A stretch of 63,438 nucleotides of DNA from an uncultured Verrucomicrobiales bacterium (lineage in GTDB: Bacteria > Verrucomicrobiota > Verrucomicrobiia > Verrucomicrobiales > Akkermansiaceae): the NCBI GenBank assembly GCA_937930235.1, contig CALGLJ010000094.1, positions 1 through 63,438 of the forward strand, given 5' to 3'. The first letter of the stretch is position 1, and each line of letters opens with the position of its first letter. Below the pieces are notes generated by a model. The model did no database searches. It was not told the DNA's origin and saw only the letters and a list, made by a program, of their open reading frames with translations. Both the position numbers and the translations under genes were made by a program. Of the stretch, positions 51,761 through 60,841 are shown one piece after another.

Positions 51761-53463
51761 CTCTGGCCTTGTTGGCGACTTCGGCGTGCCTTTTCCACCT
51801 CTTCTGCAGGAACGATTTTTGCCGGAGGTGCTTTTGCCCGCACCGGCGTGGTCTTCCCAGAAGGGCCTTCCGCCAGGATCTCTTTAGGATACTCGATGCG
51901 AGCGTGAAGCATACTGCGCAGAGTCTTTGAAAAGACCTCACGAATCTTAGAGAGCTCGCTGAGGTCTAGGCCGGAATGATCAAGCTGCCCATCTTTGATC
52001 CGTTTAAACACAATCTCATCCACCAAGGAGCGGATGCGAGACGGAGAAGGTTTTTTGATCGTGCGAGACGCACTCTCCACCGCATCAGCCAGCGAAATAA
52101 TCCCACTTTCTTTGGACTGCGGAATCGGCCCAGGATATCGAAAACTCTTCTCATCGACTTGCGGCAAATCCTCTGAAGTCGTCTCCTCGCCATCATTTTT
52201 TGCTTTTTCCTGCTGCTCAGCCGCGAGTCGCTCCTGCGCCTTACGGTAGAAATAGTAGACGAGAGAATCTCCATGATGCTCCTGAATGACTTCTAAAATA
52301 CGAGGATTGAGCTTATTTTTAATCGCGAGATCCACCCCATCTTTGACGTGCGCGGTAATGATCAAAGCACTCATGGTCGGGGTCAATTGGTCGTGGGGAT
52401 TCCCCTCTCCTTGGTTTTCGATAAAATATTCCGGCTTATTTAATTTCCCAATATCATGGAAATAAGCACTCACCCGGCACTGCAAGGCATCGACCCCAAT
52501 CGCCTCTGCGGCCGCCTCCGAAAGTGCCGCCACCACCAGACTATGGTGAAATGTCCCAGGCGCTTCAATCTGCATCTGACGCAGTAGCGGGTGATTCAAA
52601 TCACTCAACTCGAGCCACGTAATCTCTGTGGTGAGTCCAAAGACTCCTTCCAAAGCTGGCAGCAGACCACCCACAAGAAGTCCCGTCAGAAGCCCGACCC
52701 CCAGCGCGGCGGCGCAGGCTTCGCCAAAATGACGCCAAGCCTGAGCCTCCCATGACCCCAAGCCCATGATTTCAATTTTCCCAAAAAGGAGATCGAGGAT
52801 CAGGGCCGCTGCGCCTACCCAAAATCCGGCACGTAACAGGCGGCCACGTTTCCGCACGTGACGCGTCGCAATCACCGCAACCAAACCGCAGAACAAACTC
52901 ATCGCCATGAAGACCCAGCGATCTTCAGCCGGCATGAGAAACGCACTAAAGAGGCTTCCAAAAACAGCCGAAAACACCCCTGCCCTTTGTCCCAAAAGGA
53001 CCGAATGGACAATGGGAGCCAGAGCAAACGGGATAATCAAGAAATGAAAACTGACGGGAATGATCCCGCTGACCGCCAATTTCCCGACCAAAATCACCAC
53101 CCAAATTTGAAAAATAATGCCCCCAAAGATCAGAAAGACACTGCCATTCTTGCGAGCGCAGTCTTGATGATTGAGCTGAAAGATTGCGAGCGCGCATACG
53201 GTCAGCACAAACAACATTGCCAAGAAGTTAAACGCCCCCATCGAAGTGAAATCCAAAGCCTGCCACAACATCGCCATGATCCCCAAAAGGAAGGCGAGGT
53301 AGATCACACTCCGAATAATCACACTCCGCTCCATTTTCCCCAAGAGGGACTTATCATCTTGAGTTCGGCGTTTTTTCCCCGAGGAAAGCCCCTCTTGCAC
53401 GAGGCGCCAACGTCTAATTGAGTCTATGAGTCCCACAAGCGTTTTTGGATTAACCACAAACAA
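51757..53463 (-). CDS. pgpH: Membrane HD-hydrolase (PgpH-like c-di-AMP phosphodiesterase), short form
   Basis: 568 aa. About seven transmembrane helices (residues about 50-270) are followed by an HD domain: 'EAPGTFHHSLVVAALSEAAA' and 'VSAYFHDIGKLNKPEYF', then 'LIITAHVKDG' and 'VIQEHHGDSLV'. 'LSDLNHPLLRQMQIEAPGT' is a PgpH signature. Known members hydrolyse c-di-AMP. The large N-terminal extracellular 7TMR-HDED domain is missing, leaving a short basic N-terminus. The start is not certain (TTG in the track; a GTG lies a few codons later). A basic Pro/Lys tail extends past the HD domain. Confidence 0.85.
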   Translation of the reverse strand: MFVVNPKTLVGLIDSIRRWRLVQEGLSSGKKRRTQDDKSLLGKMERSVIIRSVIYLAFLLGIMAMLWQALDFTSMGAFNFLAMLFVLTVCALAIFQLNHQDCARKNGSVFLIFGGIIFQIWVVILVGKLAVSGIIPVSFHFLIIPFALAPIVHSVLLGQRAGVFSAVFGSLFSAFLMPAEDRWVFMAMSLFCGLVAVIATRHVRKRGRLLRAGFWVGAAALILDLLFGKIEIMGLGSWEAQAWRHFGEACAAALGVGLLTGLLVGGLLPALEGVFGLTTEITWLELSDLNHPLLRQMQIEAPGTFHHSLVVAALSEAAAEAIGVDALQCRVSAYFHDIGKLNKPEYFIENQGEGNPHDQLTPTMSALIITAHVKDGVDLAIKNKLNPRILEVIQEHHGDSLVYYFYRKAQERLAAEQQEKAKNDGEETTSEDLPQVDEKSFRYPGPIPQSKESGIISLADAVESASRTIKKPSPSRIRSLVDEIVFKRIKDGQLDHSGLDLSELSKIREVFSKTLRSMLHARIEYPKEILAEGPSGKTTPVRAKAPPAKIVPAEEVEKARRSRQQGQR

Positions 53464-53589
53464 GAGACGTGCCCTTCCCTGAGGTGAGGGTGAAAAATAG
53501 AGAGAATTTGTCCTCAGATCAAGGAGGAAGCAAAAAGCAAAAGTCTCGTCATTTTCGAGATTTTACTTGCCTTAATTTTTTGACCAGAG

Positions 53590-54951
53590 TTGGAAATCGT
53601 GAATCCATACCAACGGACTGAAGAGCAAATCATCGCTCCCCCCAACACTTTCACCGGAACCCTGAAACGCCTCGGCCCAGGCTTTGTCCTCTCTGCTTCC
53701 ATCGTCGGCTCCGGCGAACTGATCGCGACCACGCTCTTCGGAGCGAAAGTCGGATTCATTTGTCTCTGGCTCATCCTCTTTTCCTGCCTTGTCAAAGTGG
53801 CTGTTCAGATTGAATTTGGCCGTTTCACCATCTATTCGGGGAAAACTTCCATGCAGGCTCTTGATGCTCTCCCGGGCCCCCGCTTTGGAAAAACTGGCTG
53901 GGCTGTTTGGAGCTGGTTCGTGGTGCAACTTCTCAAAACCTTACAAGCCGGAGGAGTCATTGGCGGAGTCGCTCTCGTCCTTCAAGAGATCTACCCCCTC
54001 GGCAGCATTCCCTGGACCTGCCTCGCCGCCCTCGCCGTGATGGCCATTGTTTTTCGAGGCATCTACTCTCCCATCGAGAAATGGTCCGTCATCATGATTG
54101 GTCTCTTCACAATGTTCACCATCACTTCGGTCATCGCGCTTCAATGGACCCCTTTCGCCATCACGGGAGAACAATTCAGCTCAGGCTTTAGTTTCACTCT
54201 TCCCCACAGCGCCCTCCTCCTCGCACTGGGCGCCTTTGCCATCACCGGAGTCGGTGGCGATGAAATCTTGGCTTACAACTACTGGCTGATCGAGAAAGGA
54301 TACGCCGCTTACACTGGGCCAGAATCAAAAGATCATCACGATGAGTGGGTCTCGCGGGCACAAGGCTGGATTCGGGTGATGCGCTTAGACGCACTTCTCT
54401 CCATGATCTGCTACACCATTGTCACCGCCCTCTTTTATCTTCTGGGCGCGGCCATTCTTCATAGCCAAGGACTCGTCCCTGAAAAAGGGCAACTCATCCA
54501 AGTCCTCTCGCGCATGTACACCGACACCCTGGGGCCGTGGGCGCGAACGGTCTTTCTTGGCGGTGCTCTCGTCGTCCTCTTCTCCACTTTACTCGCTTCC
54601 CTCGCCGCATGGAGTCGCCTCTTCTCCGATGCCTTCGGAAGATTCGGATGGATCGATTTCTCGCAGGAAAAAGACCGGAAACGATCCATCGCCCTCCTCT
54701 CCATTATTTTCCCCATCATTTGGAGCATCCTCTACTTCACCTTTCAGGATCCCGGCCTTATGGTCATCATTGGAGGCTCCCTGACGACCATCATCCTCTT
54801 CATCGTCGTCTTTGCCGCCCTCATCATGCGTTACCAGTGGCTTCCAGCGGAACTCAAACCAACGCGCCTCTTCGACCTCATCCTATGGTTGAGTGCCCTC
54901 GCCATCGTGGCCGCTGGCTTTCACGCCGCCGCGAGTGCCTTCCTCAAATAG
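53590..54951 (+). CDS. Nramp-related divalent metal transporter with non-canonical site
   Basis: 453 aa with about 11 transmembrane helices. TM1 reads 'GPGFVLSASIVGSGELIATT', so the metal-binding DPGN of classic Nramp is replaced by GSGE. TM6 reads 'AITGVGGDEILAYNYWLI' where MPH is expected. The scaffold still fits the Nramp/LeuT fold. Related non-canonical members include Nramp-related Mg transporters, so the cargo may not be Mn or Fe. Transcribed alone, divergent from pgpH. Confidence 0.8.
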   Translation: MEIVNPYQRTEEQIIAPPNTFTGTLKRLGPGFVLSASIVGSGELIATTLFGAKVGFICLWLILFSCLVKVAVQIEFGRFTIYSGKTSMQALDALPGPRFGKTGWAVWSWFVVQLLKTLQAGGVIGGVALVLQEIYPLGSIPWTCLAALAVMAIVFRGIYSPIEKWSVIMIGLFTMFTITSVIALQWTPFAITGEQFSSGFSFTLPHSALLLALGAFAITGVGGDEILAYNYWLIEKGYAAYTGPESKDHHDEWVSRAQGWIRVMRLDALLSMICYTIVTALFYLLGAAILHSQGLVPEKGQLIQVLSRMYTDTLGPWARTVFLGGALVVLFSTLLASLAAWSRLFSDAFGRFGWIDFSQEKDRKRSIALLSIIFPIIWSILYFTFQDPGLMVIIGGSLTTIILFIVVFAALIMRYQWLPAELKPTRLFDLILWLSALAIVAAGFHAAASAFLK

Positions 54952-54997
54952 GCCCCAGCTCCCTCCAAGAAAGACCCCATAGAACAATTCAAAACAA

Positions 54998-57598
54998 TCA
55001 CTCCTCATTGGAATCATTCTTTCGTTTCTCCTCATCAATGTGCTGGATCGCTTCCTGAATCGACTGCACCAGCGCTGGATCTTGATCTTTAAAATAATCC
55101 ATAATGCGACGTAACTCCAAACGAGCAGGTGGAAACTCGTCAGCCGATGCGATACTGAGAAGATAATGATCAATCGGATTATCGTCATTCGCTCCTGTTT
55201 CAGAGATTTTTCCCAAGAGATAATAATCCCGCGCTGTCAGCATCCCGCCTATTTTATGCATTTGCTCATCAGAAAAATCACTCCCCCCAAAAAGCTGATC
55301 ACCGATTCCCCCTAAATCCTTGATCTCTTCCAAGATCTCTCCAAACCGCTTGGCCGTCCTAGAAGAATCTTGGTATTTTTCATTATCGTAAGCAAGCCGA
55401 GGAGCCTGCCACGTTACAACTGGGCGGTTATCTGTATTGAGAGACGCATTCTTACAAAAAACATGCAGCTCATCATTCGACATGAAAATCGTTGCGAAAA
55501 AATCGAGTTCATCTCTGAGAAGAATCTTCCTTAAGAGCACTCGGGCTCCCAGCTCCTGAAATACCGGACTTTCAAAATGAGGCTGAAACTTCACCGCTTC
55601 ATGCCCCCCGATCAGCCCCAAAGTAGGAGTTCCCACATTATAAGATGCCATTAACAGATAGGCATCAGGAAACACTTCTAAAAAAGTGCGGCTGATGAGC
55701 TTCAAGGTCTCGGTATCCATCTGATAATAAGGCAGCCACTGGCAAAATATCCCCTGCTTTCCATCTTGCATCGGAGACAACCGTTCTTTGATCGCCTCGA
55801 AATGCTCTTGCGTGTAAAGCGCCCCTGCACCATCACGCGCGGGTTGAAACAGATCTCCAATGATCAAATCATATCGCTGGTCTGTCGTCTTAGCGAAACG
55901 GCGCGCATCAGCGGTATAGACCTTCAAGTTCGGTTGCTTCGTGGGATCCTGATTGGCTTTCGCAAATAGGGGCAAGGCCTCCACCACCTCGGGGATGAGC
56001 TCGACCCCATCAGCCTGAATTTGCGGGAAACTTGCCATCGTCCCAAAAGTCACCCCAGGACCGAGCCCCAAAAAAAGCGCATTTTGAGGATCGGGATGAA
56101 GCAGAGCTGGCAAGGTCGCCATTCGCTTCTCAATAAAATTCGCCCCAGTCCCCCCCATAATAAAGAGATTATTGACTTTCAAACGACGATCTCCCCCCGG
56201 CTCCTCAAGGACGGCAACGGTAGCAACCACCCCTTCCTTATAATACACAAACTCCTCCTCTTCATCCAGCTCCAGCAAGGATAACCGGACCGTAGTCAAA
56301 AAGGCGATCAGCCCAATACATCCCAGCGGTAAATAAAACCGTCTCAGATCTTGAAACAAAAGAAGGTAGCAAAAAGCGATGAAAAGCAAGGTCAGCTCGA
56401 TTCCAAAAAACGGGAGTATTATCAGACCAAATAACGGAGAAGCGAGAGAGCCACCCAAAGTATTGATGGCAAATGAAGTCCCTACCCCCCGGCCTGAAGC
56501 CTTCATCATACCCGCCAGATGACCAAAGCTCATGCCCATAAAGATCGTGGGCAAAGCGAACACCATTGCCGAAACGGCAACCTCAGAAATCACGGCTCCC
56601 AGGAGACCTTCGTTGAGTTCTCTCATTCTACGATAAGCCTGATCCGCTACCGACAGAAGAAAGAATCCTAAGCTACAGCTCAATGACAGTGCGATTGCAA
56701 GAAAGCTTAGGACAACCCCGTGCTTCTGGGTTTGTGAAAGAAACTTTTGATAAAGCGCCGCTCCCACGGCCGTCCCCAGCAAATAAACAAAGAGAGCTGA
56801 AGCGTAGGTATAAATGGTATTTTGAAAAATCTGGGTCAGGGCACGAATCCCCACAATCTCGTAGGCAATTCCTAATAACCCCGTAAGAAACAAAGCCATC
56901 GGGACAGAAAATGAAACCGCTTCTCTCGGCGGATGACTTACCGGAGCCGACCGTTTAAAAACCCGAGCAGGCCCCACCGCAATCAAACCCGCAGCTAAAA
57001 AATCACATGCCGCCAGCGCATAGATGCTTCCGTTAAATCCAAATACCGGCATTAAGAAAAAGATACTCAGCAAGATCCCTGCTGCCCCACCTGCCGTATT
57101 CGCGGCATAAAGCCCAGATACCCGCTCTTTCGTACCGTGAAGAGACACCAATCGATCAATCACCGGCAAAGTCGCCCCCATCGCAAAGGTACACGGAAGA
57201 AGCACCAGAAAAGGCAAACTGAACGAAAACGCCCAATGCTCAAATGCTCCAGGCGCAGGACCTAACACATGCCCTAAGAAATCATTCGCCCACGGGATCA
57301 AAAATGTTCCCAATACACTCCAAATTGCGGCCACCAATTCCAGAATCACAAAAAGCTTTGCCACATTTTGTGTCTTTTGGAGCACTTTCTGAATCCCCCA
57401 ACTTCCGAGAGCAAATCCTAAAAATATTGCCGCTAAAATCGCAATCAAAGATGGCATCTCATGTCCCAATCCCAAAGAAAACCCTCGCGTCCAAATAATC
57501 TGGTATCCTAACCCCGCCACTCCTGAGAGGAAGAACGTCAAATGGATCAGCCACGCAAATTGAAGCCCCCCCTCCCGATTAGAATTTTTTTGTGTCAT
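54998..57598 (-). CDS. Membrane-fused spermidine-synthase-like protein
   Basis: 866 aa from the ATG at 57598 (the track start adds 27 residues). The first about 470 residues form some 12 or more transmembrane helices (opening 'FFLSGVAGLGYQIIWTRGFSL'), as in fused MFS/spermidine synthases. The C-terminal part has a SAM-type domain: 'FLGLGPGVTFGTMASF', 'YDLIIGDLFQP' and 'GIFCQWLPYYQM'. True polyamine synthesis is doubtful; the soluble domain may act on other aminopropyl or methyl donors. Convergent with the Nramp gene. Confidence 0.8.
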   Translation of the reverse strand: MTQKNSNREGGLQFAWLIHLTFFLSGVAGLGYQIIWTRGFSLGLGHEMPSLIAILAAIFLGFALGSWGIQKVLQKTQNVAKLFVILELVAAIWSVLGTFLIPWANDFLGHVLGPAPGAFEHWAFSFSLPFLVLLPCTFAMGATLPVIDRLVSLHGTKERVSGLYAANTAGGAAGILLSIFFLMPVFGFNGSIYALAACDFLAAGLIAVGPARVFKRSAPVSHPPREAVSFSVPMALFLTGLLGIAYEIVGIRALTQIFQNTIYTYASALFVYLLGTAVGAALYQKFLSQTQKHGVVLSFLAIALSLSCSLGFFLLSVADQAYRRMRELNEGLLGAVISEVAVSAMVFALPTIFMGMSFGHLAGMMKASGRGVGTSFAINTLGGSLASPLFGLIILPFFGIELTLLFIAFCYLLLFQDLRRFYLPLGCIGLIAFLTTVRLSLLELDEEEEFVYYKEGVVATVAVLEEPGGDRRLKVNNLFIMGGTGANFIEKRMATLPALLHPDPQNALFLGLGPGVTFGTMASFPQIQADGVELIPEVVEALPLFAKANQDPTKQPNLKVYTADARRFAKTTDQRYDLIIGDLFQPARDGAGALYTQEHFEAIKERLSPMQDGKQGIFCQWLPYYQMDTETLKLISRTFLEVFPDAYLLMASYNVGTPTLGLIGGHEAVKFQPHFESPVFQELGARVLLRKILLRDELDFFATIFMSNDELHVFCKNASLNTDNRPVVTWQAPRLAYDNEKYQDSSRTAKRFGEILEEIKDLGGIGDQLFGGSDFSDEQMHKIGGMLTARDYYLLGKISETGANDDNPIDHYLLSIASADEFPPARLELRRIMDYFKDQDPALVQSIQEAIQHIDEEKRKNDSNEE

Positions 57599-57675
57599 CT
57601 TGAGCTTATGAGAAAAATAGATTTCCCGATGAAAAAACATTGAGCGAATCTTGTATACTAAAAGTTTTTCAGTAC

Positions 57676-57710
57676 GCAAAAAGGTGTACGCTCATTAAAA
57701 CGTACACCTT
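57676..57710 (-). terminator. Rho-independent terminator of fascin-like gene A
   Basis: Minus strand AAGGTGTACG / CGTACACCTT, a perfect 10-bp stem with a 10-nt loop, leading into TTTTT. It lies about 80 nt past the stop codon, beyond a stretch that is shared with the paralogue's 3' region. Confidence 0.8.
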
Positions 57711-57789
57711 ATAAGGAATATGAGTCACCCCCTTCCCGAGAGACTTGTCTTTTTATACGCCTCCCGAGAAGTGATGAACAAATTTTCCA

Positions 57790-58326
57790 TTAACGAGCAA
57801 ACCCCCCAGGTCGTTGGTTAAACTCGTTGAACAGCTCGGATATACCCGCTGATCTACGGTTACAACGCATCGCACGGCGTCCACCTTCACTCGATACGAA
57901 ACGGTTATTGTTACCACGGACCGTAAGCGCTCTGCCACGGAAACCAGAAATCGCCCGACGAGCATTTTCAACGCGGAATCTCTCTTGGCTCCCAATTCTG
58001 TTACGGTTCGCACGCATCGCACGACGTCCATTCTCAGAAGAGACATAACGATTTGTAAGGTTACTGCGGAAAGCAACGAGATTATTACTCAAGACACGAG
58101 CCGTAAACTGTGCTGCACGTCCCAGATTCCGTCTATTTGCACGTAGTCTGTTGTTCCGAGGATTCACTCTGACGAAGCGACCGTTCTCCTGAGCAAAGAA
58201 TCTGACAACCTGGTTATTTCTTTGTGCGAATACTTTCTCTTCGCCCTGAGCCTGCTGCGCACCGTTGAAAGTGCCCACTGTTGCTGCTGCGAGAGCTAAT
58301 GCCCCCGTGATTATTATTTTTTTCAT
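57790..58326 (-). CDS. Secreted fascin-like beta-trefoil protein, paralogue A
   Basis: 178 aa from the ATG at 58326, which opens a signal peptide (MKKIIITGALALAAATVGTF); the track start adds 29 residues. The mature part has three internal repeats of about 40-45 residues built on 'NRFVSSEGGRRAMRCNR' / 'NRYVSSENGRRAMRANRNRIG', ending in an aromatic 'ERFRV'. This is the pattern of one beta-trefoil of the fascin type. It is strongly Arg- and Asn-rich and nearly free of Lys after the signal, so very basic. A closely similar gene lies at 60842-61345. Function unknown; a surface or matrix binder is plausible. Confidence 0.7.
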   Translation of the reverse strand: MKKIIITGALALAAATVGTFNGAQQAQGEEKVFAQRNNQVVRFFAQENGRFVRVNPRNNRLRANRRNLGRAAQFTARVLSNNLVAFRSNLTNRYVSSENGRRAMRANRNRIGSQERFRVENARRAISGFRGRALTVRGNNNRFVSSEGGRRAMRCNRRSAGISELFNEFNQRPGGFAR

Positions 58327-58415
58327 ATTTTTGTATTTGATGCATATATAATGCAATTTTCCCAATGCAGTGATCTGCACCAGAAAAGCTTTGAGAGCTG
58401 ACTGACTCACCATTC

Positions 58416-58431
58416 CGCTAAGATCTTAGCG
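58416..58431. repeat. 16-bp perfect palindrome at the end of the 305-aa gene
   Basis: CGCTAAGATCTTAGCG is fully self-complementary and covers the stop codon of the 58426-59343 gene, upstream of fascin-like gene A. There is no loop and no T-tract, so it is better seen as a possible protein-binding site than a terminator. Confidence 0.45.
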
Positions 58432-59343
58432 CTGGCTTTTCCACTCGTTATAGCCCTCTAAATCGGTTTTTTTCCAAATATTTACGATGCCTTCCATCGC
58501 TGATTTCCGAAGGCCTTCATCAGTGAGAGTCTCGGCCCAAGCCATGGATGCGGCTGGATCGTGGGGAGCACTTGTTTCGACCATTTCATAAAGAGCGGCA
58601 TCGAGCACGGGAGAGTATTCTAATTGGCTAAAATACTCGAATGCCTCCTTATAATCCTTTTCCAGCCAAGTCTTCGCAAGTCCCTCAAAGTAATTTGAAC
58701 GGACATCTTCGGAATAACTCCCATTTAAAATCTCCGCATGCTTCTCAGGTTCAAAATCACCATTTTTCCCGATCTCTTGTCCAATTTGCCACGAGGATTC
58801 CTCAATTCCATTGAATTCTGGCCATTTCTCGAGGTAGCTGAATGCTTTCTCAGGAGACTCCTTCCAATAAGGTAACAAAAAACGAGCAAGTAATGGCACT
58901 GCCAAATCTGGATTGGGATCGAGTAACTCAAAGCCATTCAATCCATCCTCAGTCCGGCCTGAATCGACAAAATGCTCCACCAGAACATCACCGATGGCAT
59001 CGTAATTGAGATCTGCGGTGAGCTTTCCGAAGAGTTCCAAAGCTTTAGTTTCATCTTCAGCCAAGAGACGGCGGGCATGATTCTTCAAAGCTTCATCACC
59101 TAAGAGAGAAGATTCAAAGAGCGCTTCGTGCTCCGGATTTCGATCTATTTGTTTCTTCCGATTCGTAAAGCTCGGTTCTGATGAAGAACTCCCGGATGAA
59201 GAACGGAAATCGCCATTGCTCGAAACATGGAGATGCCCATGGTCTGACCCCGAACGATGCCGGACTTTATCAACGAGCAAGAAAATGATGATGGCCACCA
59301 AAACCACCCCGACCGAAATAATCGATTTTTTAGTAAGTTTCAT
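58426..59343 (-). CDS. Membrane-anchored hypothetical protein with helical repeats
   Basis: 305 aa. An N-terminal transmembrane anchor (SIISVGVVLVAIIIFLLVD) is followed by a His/Ser-rich linker and then an all-helical region. Short motifs of type 'xxxAFxYLEKWPE', 'EAFEYFSQLEYSP' and 'ASMAWAETLTDEGLR' recur, which suggests TPR/HEAT-like repeats. No family recognised. It starts 2 nt after the metzincin-like gene stops, so the pair is one operon. Confidence 0.55.
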   Translation of the reverse strand: MKLTKKSIISVGVVLVAIIIFLLVDKVRHRSGSDHGHLHVSSNGDFRSSSGSSSSEPSFTNRKKQIDRNPEHEALFESSLLGDEALKNHARRLLAEDETKALELFGKLTADLNYDAIGDVLVEHFVDSGRTEDGLNGFELLDPNPDLAVPLLARFLLPYWKESPEKAFSYLEKWPEFNGIEESSWQIGQEIGKNGDFEPEKHAEILNGSYSEDVRSNYFEGLAKTWLEKDYKEAFEYFSQLEYSPVLDAALYEMVETSAPHDPAASMAWAETLTDEGLRKSAMEGIVNIWKKTDLEGYNEWKSQR

Positions 59344-59345
59344 GT

Positions 59346-60527
59346 TTATTTAGAAATTGTCACTTCGCACCAAGCGCGACCTGATTGATCGACTCCTTCT
59401 TCGACGACGCGTAGTTGGAAGAGCTTATTCTGTGCGGAGAATGTTTCACCTTTTTGAAAGCCTAGCCGTTCGGGATAGATCTCAGGGTGATATCCACTTG
59501 GAGAAGAATCGGCTGGAAAGGATTCGACCAAAAAGTCTTCACTGCGCTGCACGATCACTCCCGATGCTGCTTCCACCCCAAATCCCTCAGTTGGTTTGAG
59601 ATTGCTTTCCGTTTTTCTCAAATAGCTGACCCAATAAGTTTTTAAGGAAGATTCCTTGATTCGCAACCCAGTGAGCTGTCCCTCCTCGAGAGATTGCTTC
59701 AAGTCATACAGGCGATAGGTCTGCTCCTGACTCTTTAATTCCACCAGCGGGACATGCTCCTCTCCGAGAGCTTTGAGCTGGAAACGCATTGGCAATGGAA
59801 GAGGAGTTAAAAAGAGAGGAGTAGAATCCCCCATCATAAACCAGGGATCAGAGGAAGGCGGTGCCGTCGGATCTGTCCCGCGGCGATCACGAAAGTTGAC
59901 TGCGGCATGGCCGAGTCCAAAGGAATGCCCCAGTTCATGCACGAAGGTGTGACTTTCGAAATAATTTCCTGGATACCAGACTTTTCCCTTCGCCCCCCAT
60001 GCCGATTGGTCATTTGTGATTCTCGGAAAAGACATCACAACATGATCAAATTGTGCCGTATCAATACCTGCTTCTTTAGCCACCACTACAGATTCCTTAT
60101 ATATCCGATCAAGGTTATCATGATATGCCTCAGCTTCTTGAGGAAGAGTGAGAATTGGTGAAATCACTGGGTCCTGAAACTGCTCAAAGGAACCATAAAG
60201 ATTTTCATTCCAATAACGATTTGCCTGTTCGATTTCCTTTTTAAAATTTGCTCTCCACTCGGCATCTAACAAGTCCATCTTGTGCCCCTTAAACTCAAGT
60301 CTAAGGCAGAGAATAGAAGGGCGCGAGCCGGGTGCCTCGAAAACAACTACCTTCTGATTCTTGGTGTAAAAATAACTGAGACGAGAAGACCCCATCCAAA
60401 TCCCAATGAGAACAAGTGCAATCATCAAAATCCCAAACCAACCATCAAACAAGTTGACAATTTTAGATTTTTTTCTGACTTGCGACTCATCATGCGAATC
60501 AAAAATTTGCGGAGAATCTGACTTCAT
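59346..60527 (-). CDS. Membrane-anchored metzincin-like zinc metalloprotease
   Basis: 393 aa from the ATG at 60527. A transmembrane helix near residue 35 ('WFGILMIALVLIGIWMG') anchors a large outer domain. The zinc motif 'FVHELGHSFGLGHAA' matches HExxHxxGxxH exactly, and 'DPWFMMGDS' supplies a possible Met-turn, as in metzincins. The third ligand and the Met-turn are only about 30 residues apart, which is usual. Substrate unknown. It is co-transcribed with the 305-aa protein and flanked by the two fascin-like genes. Confidence 0.75.
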   Translation of the reverse strand: MKSDSPQIFDSHDESQVRKKSKIVNLFDGWFGILMIALVLIGIWMGSSRLSYFYTKNQKVVVFEAPGSRPSILCLRLEFKGHKMDLLDAEWRANFKKEIEQANRYWNENLYGSFEQFQDPVISPILTLPQEAEAYHDNLDRIYKESVVVAKEAGIDTAQFDHVVMSFPRITNDQSAWGAKGKVWYPGNYFESHTFVHELGHSFGLGHAAVNFRDRRGTDPTAPPSSDPWFMMGDSTPLFLTPLPLPMRFQLKALGEEHVPLVELKSQEQTYRLYDLKQSLEEGQLTGLRIKESSLKTYWVSYLRKTESNLKPTEGFGVEAASGVIVQRSEDFLVESFPADSSPSGYHPEIYPERLGFQKGETFSAQNKLFQLRVVEEGVDQSGRAWCEVTISK

Positions 60528-60841
60528 CAAAGTGTGTGCGTGTTAAAGTGTTAACTTGGACTTAAAAAATAAAATCTCAACTCCTTTATTAAAAAAAAAT
60601 TAACTTTATTTTTTGATATCCTCACAAAAGAACGCAGACCAAAAATGGCGCTTCCGCTGGTTAGAGATCCGGAGTCATTTTGGCACATCACTTCATCCGA
60701 ATTATATACATGCAAATCATATACCTGCAAAAAAAACGTCCGCTTCAATAATGAAGCGGACGCCTTAAAATTAACTTGAATCCATCACCGCTCAAGAGAC
60801 CTGCTTAAAGCGGGGCTCGAGAAGTGATCGACAAGCTTCGA
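60528..60841. other. Gene-free stretch upstream of the metzincin operon
   Basis: 314 bp, AT-rich. It should hold the metzincin operon promoter, though no clear -35/-10 pair stands out. A small inverted repeat GTTAA-AGTG-TTAAC at 60542-60555 lies about 15 nt before the start codon and could be an operator. The rest holds the terminator of fascin-like gene B (60729-60762) and its 3' untranslated region. Confidence 0.5.
60729..60762 (-). terminator. Rho-independent terminator of fascin-like gene B
   Basis: Minus strand CGTCCGCTTC / GAAGCGGACG, a perfect 10-bp stem with a 6-nt loop, followed by eight T residues. About 80 nt past the stop codon, the same spacing as in paralogue A. Confidence 0.85.
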
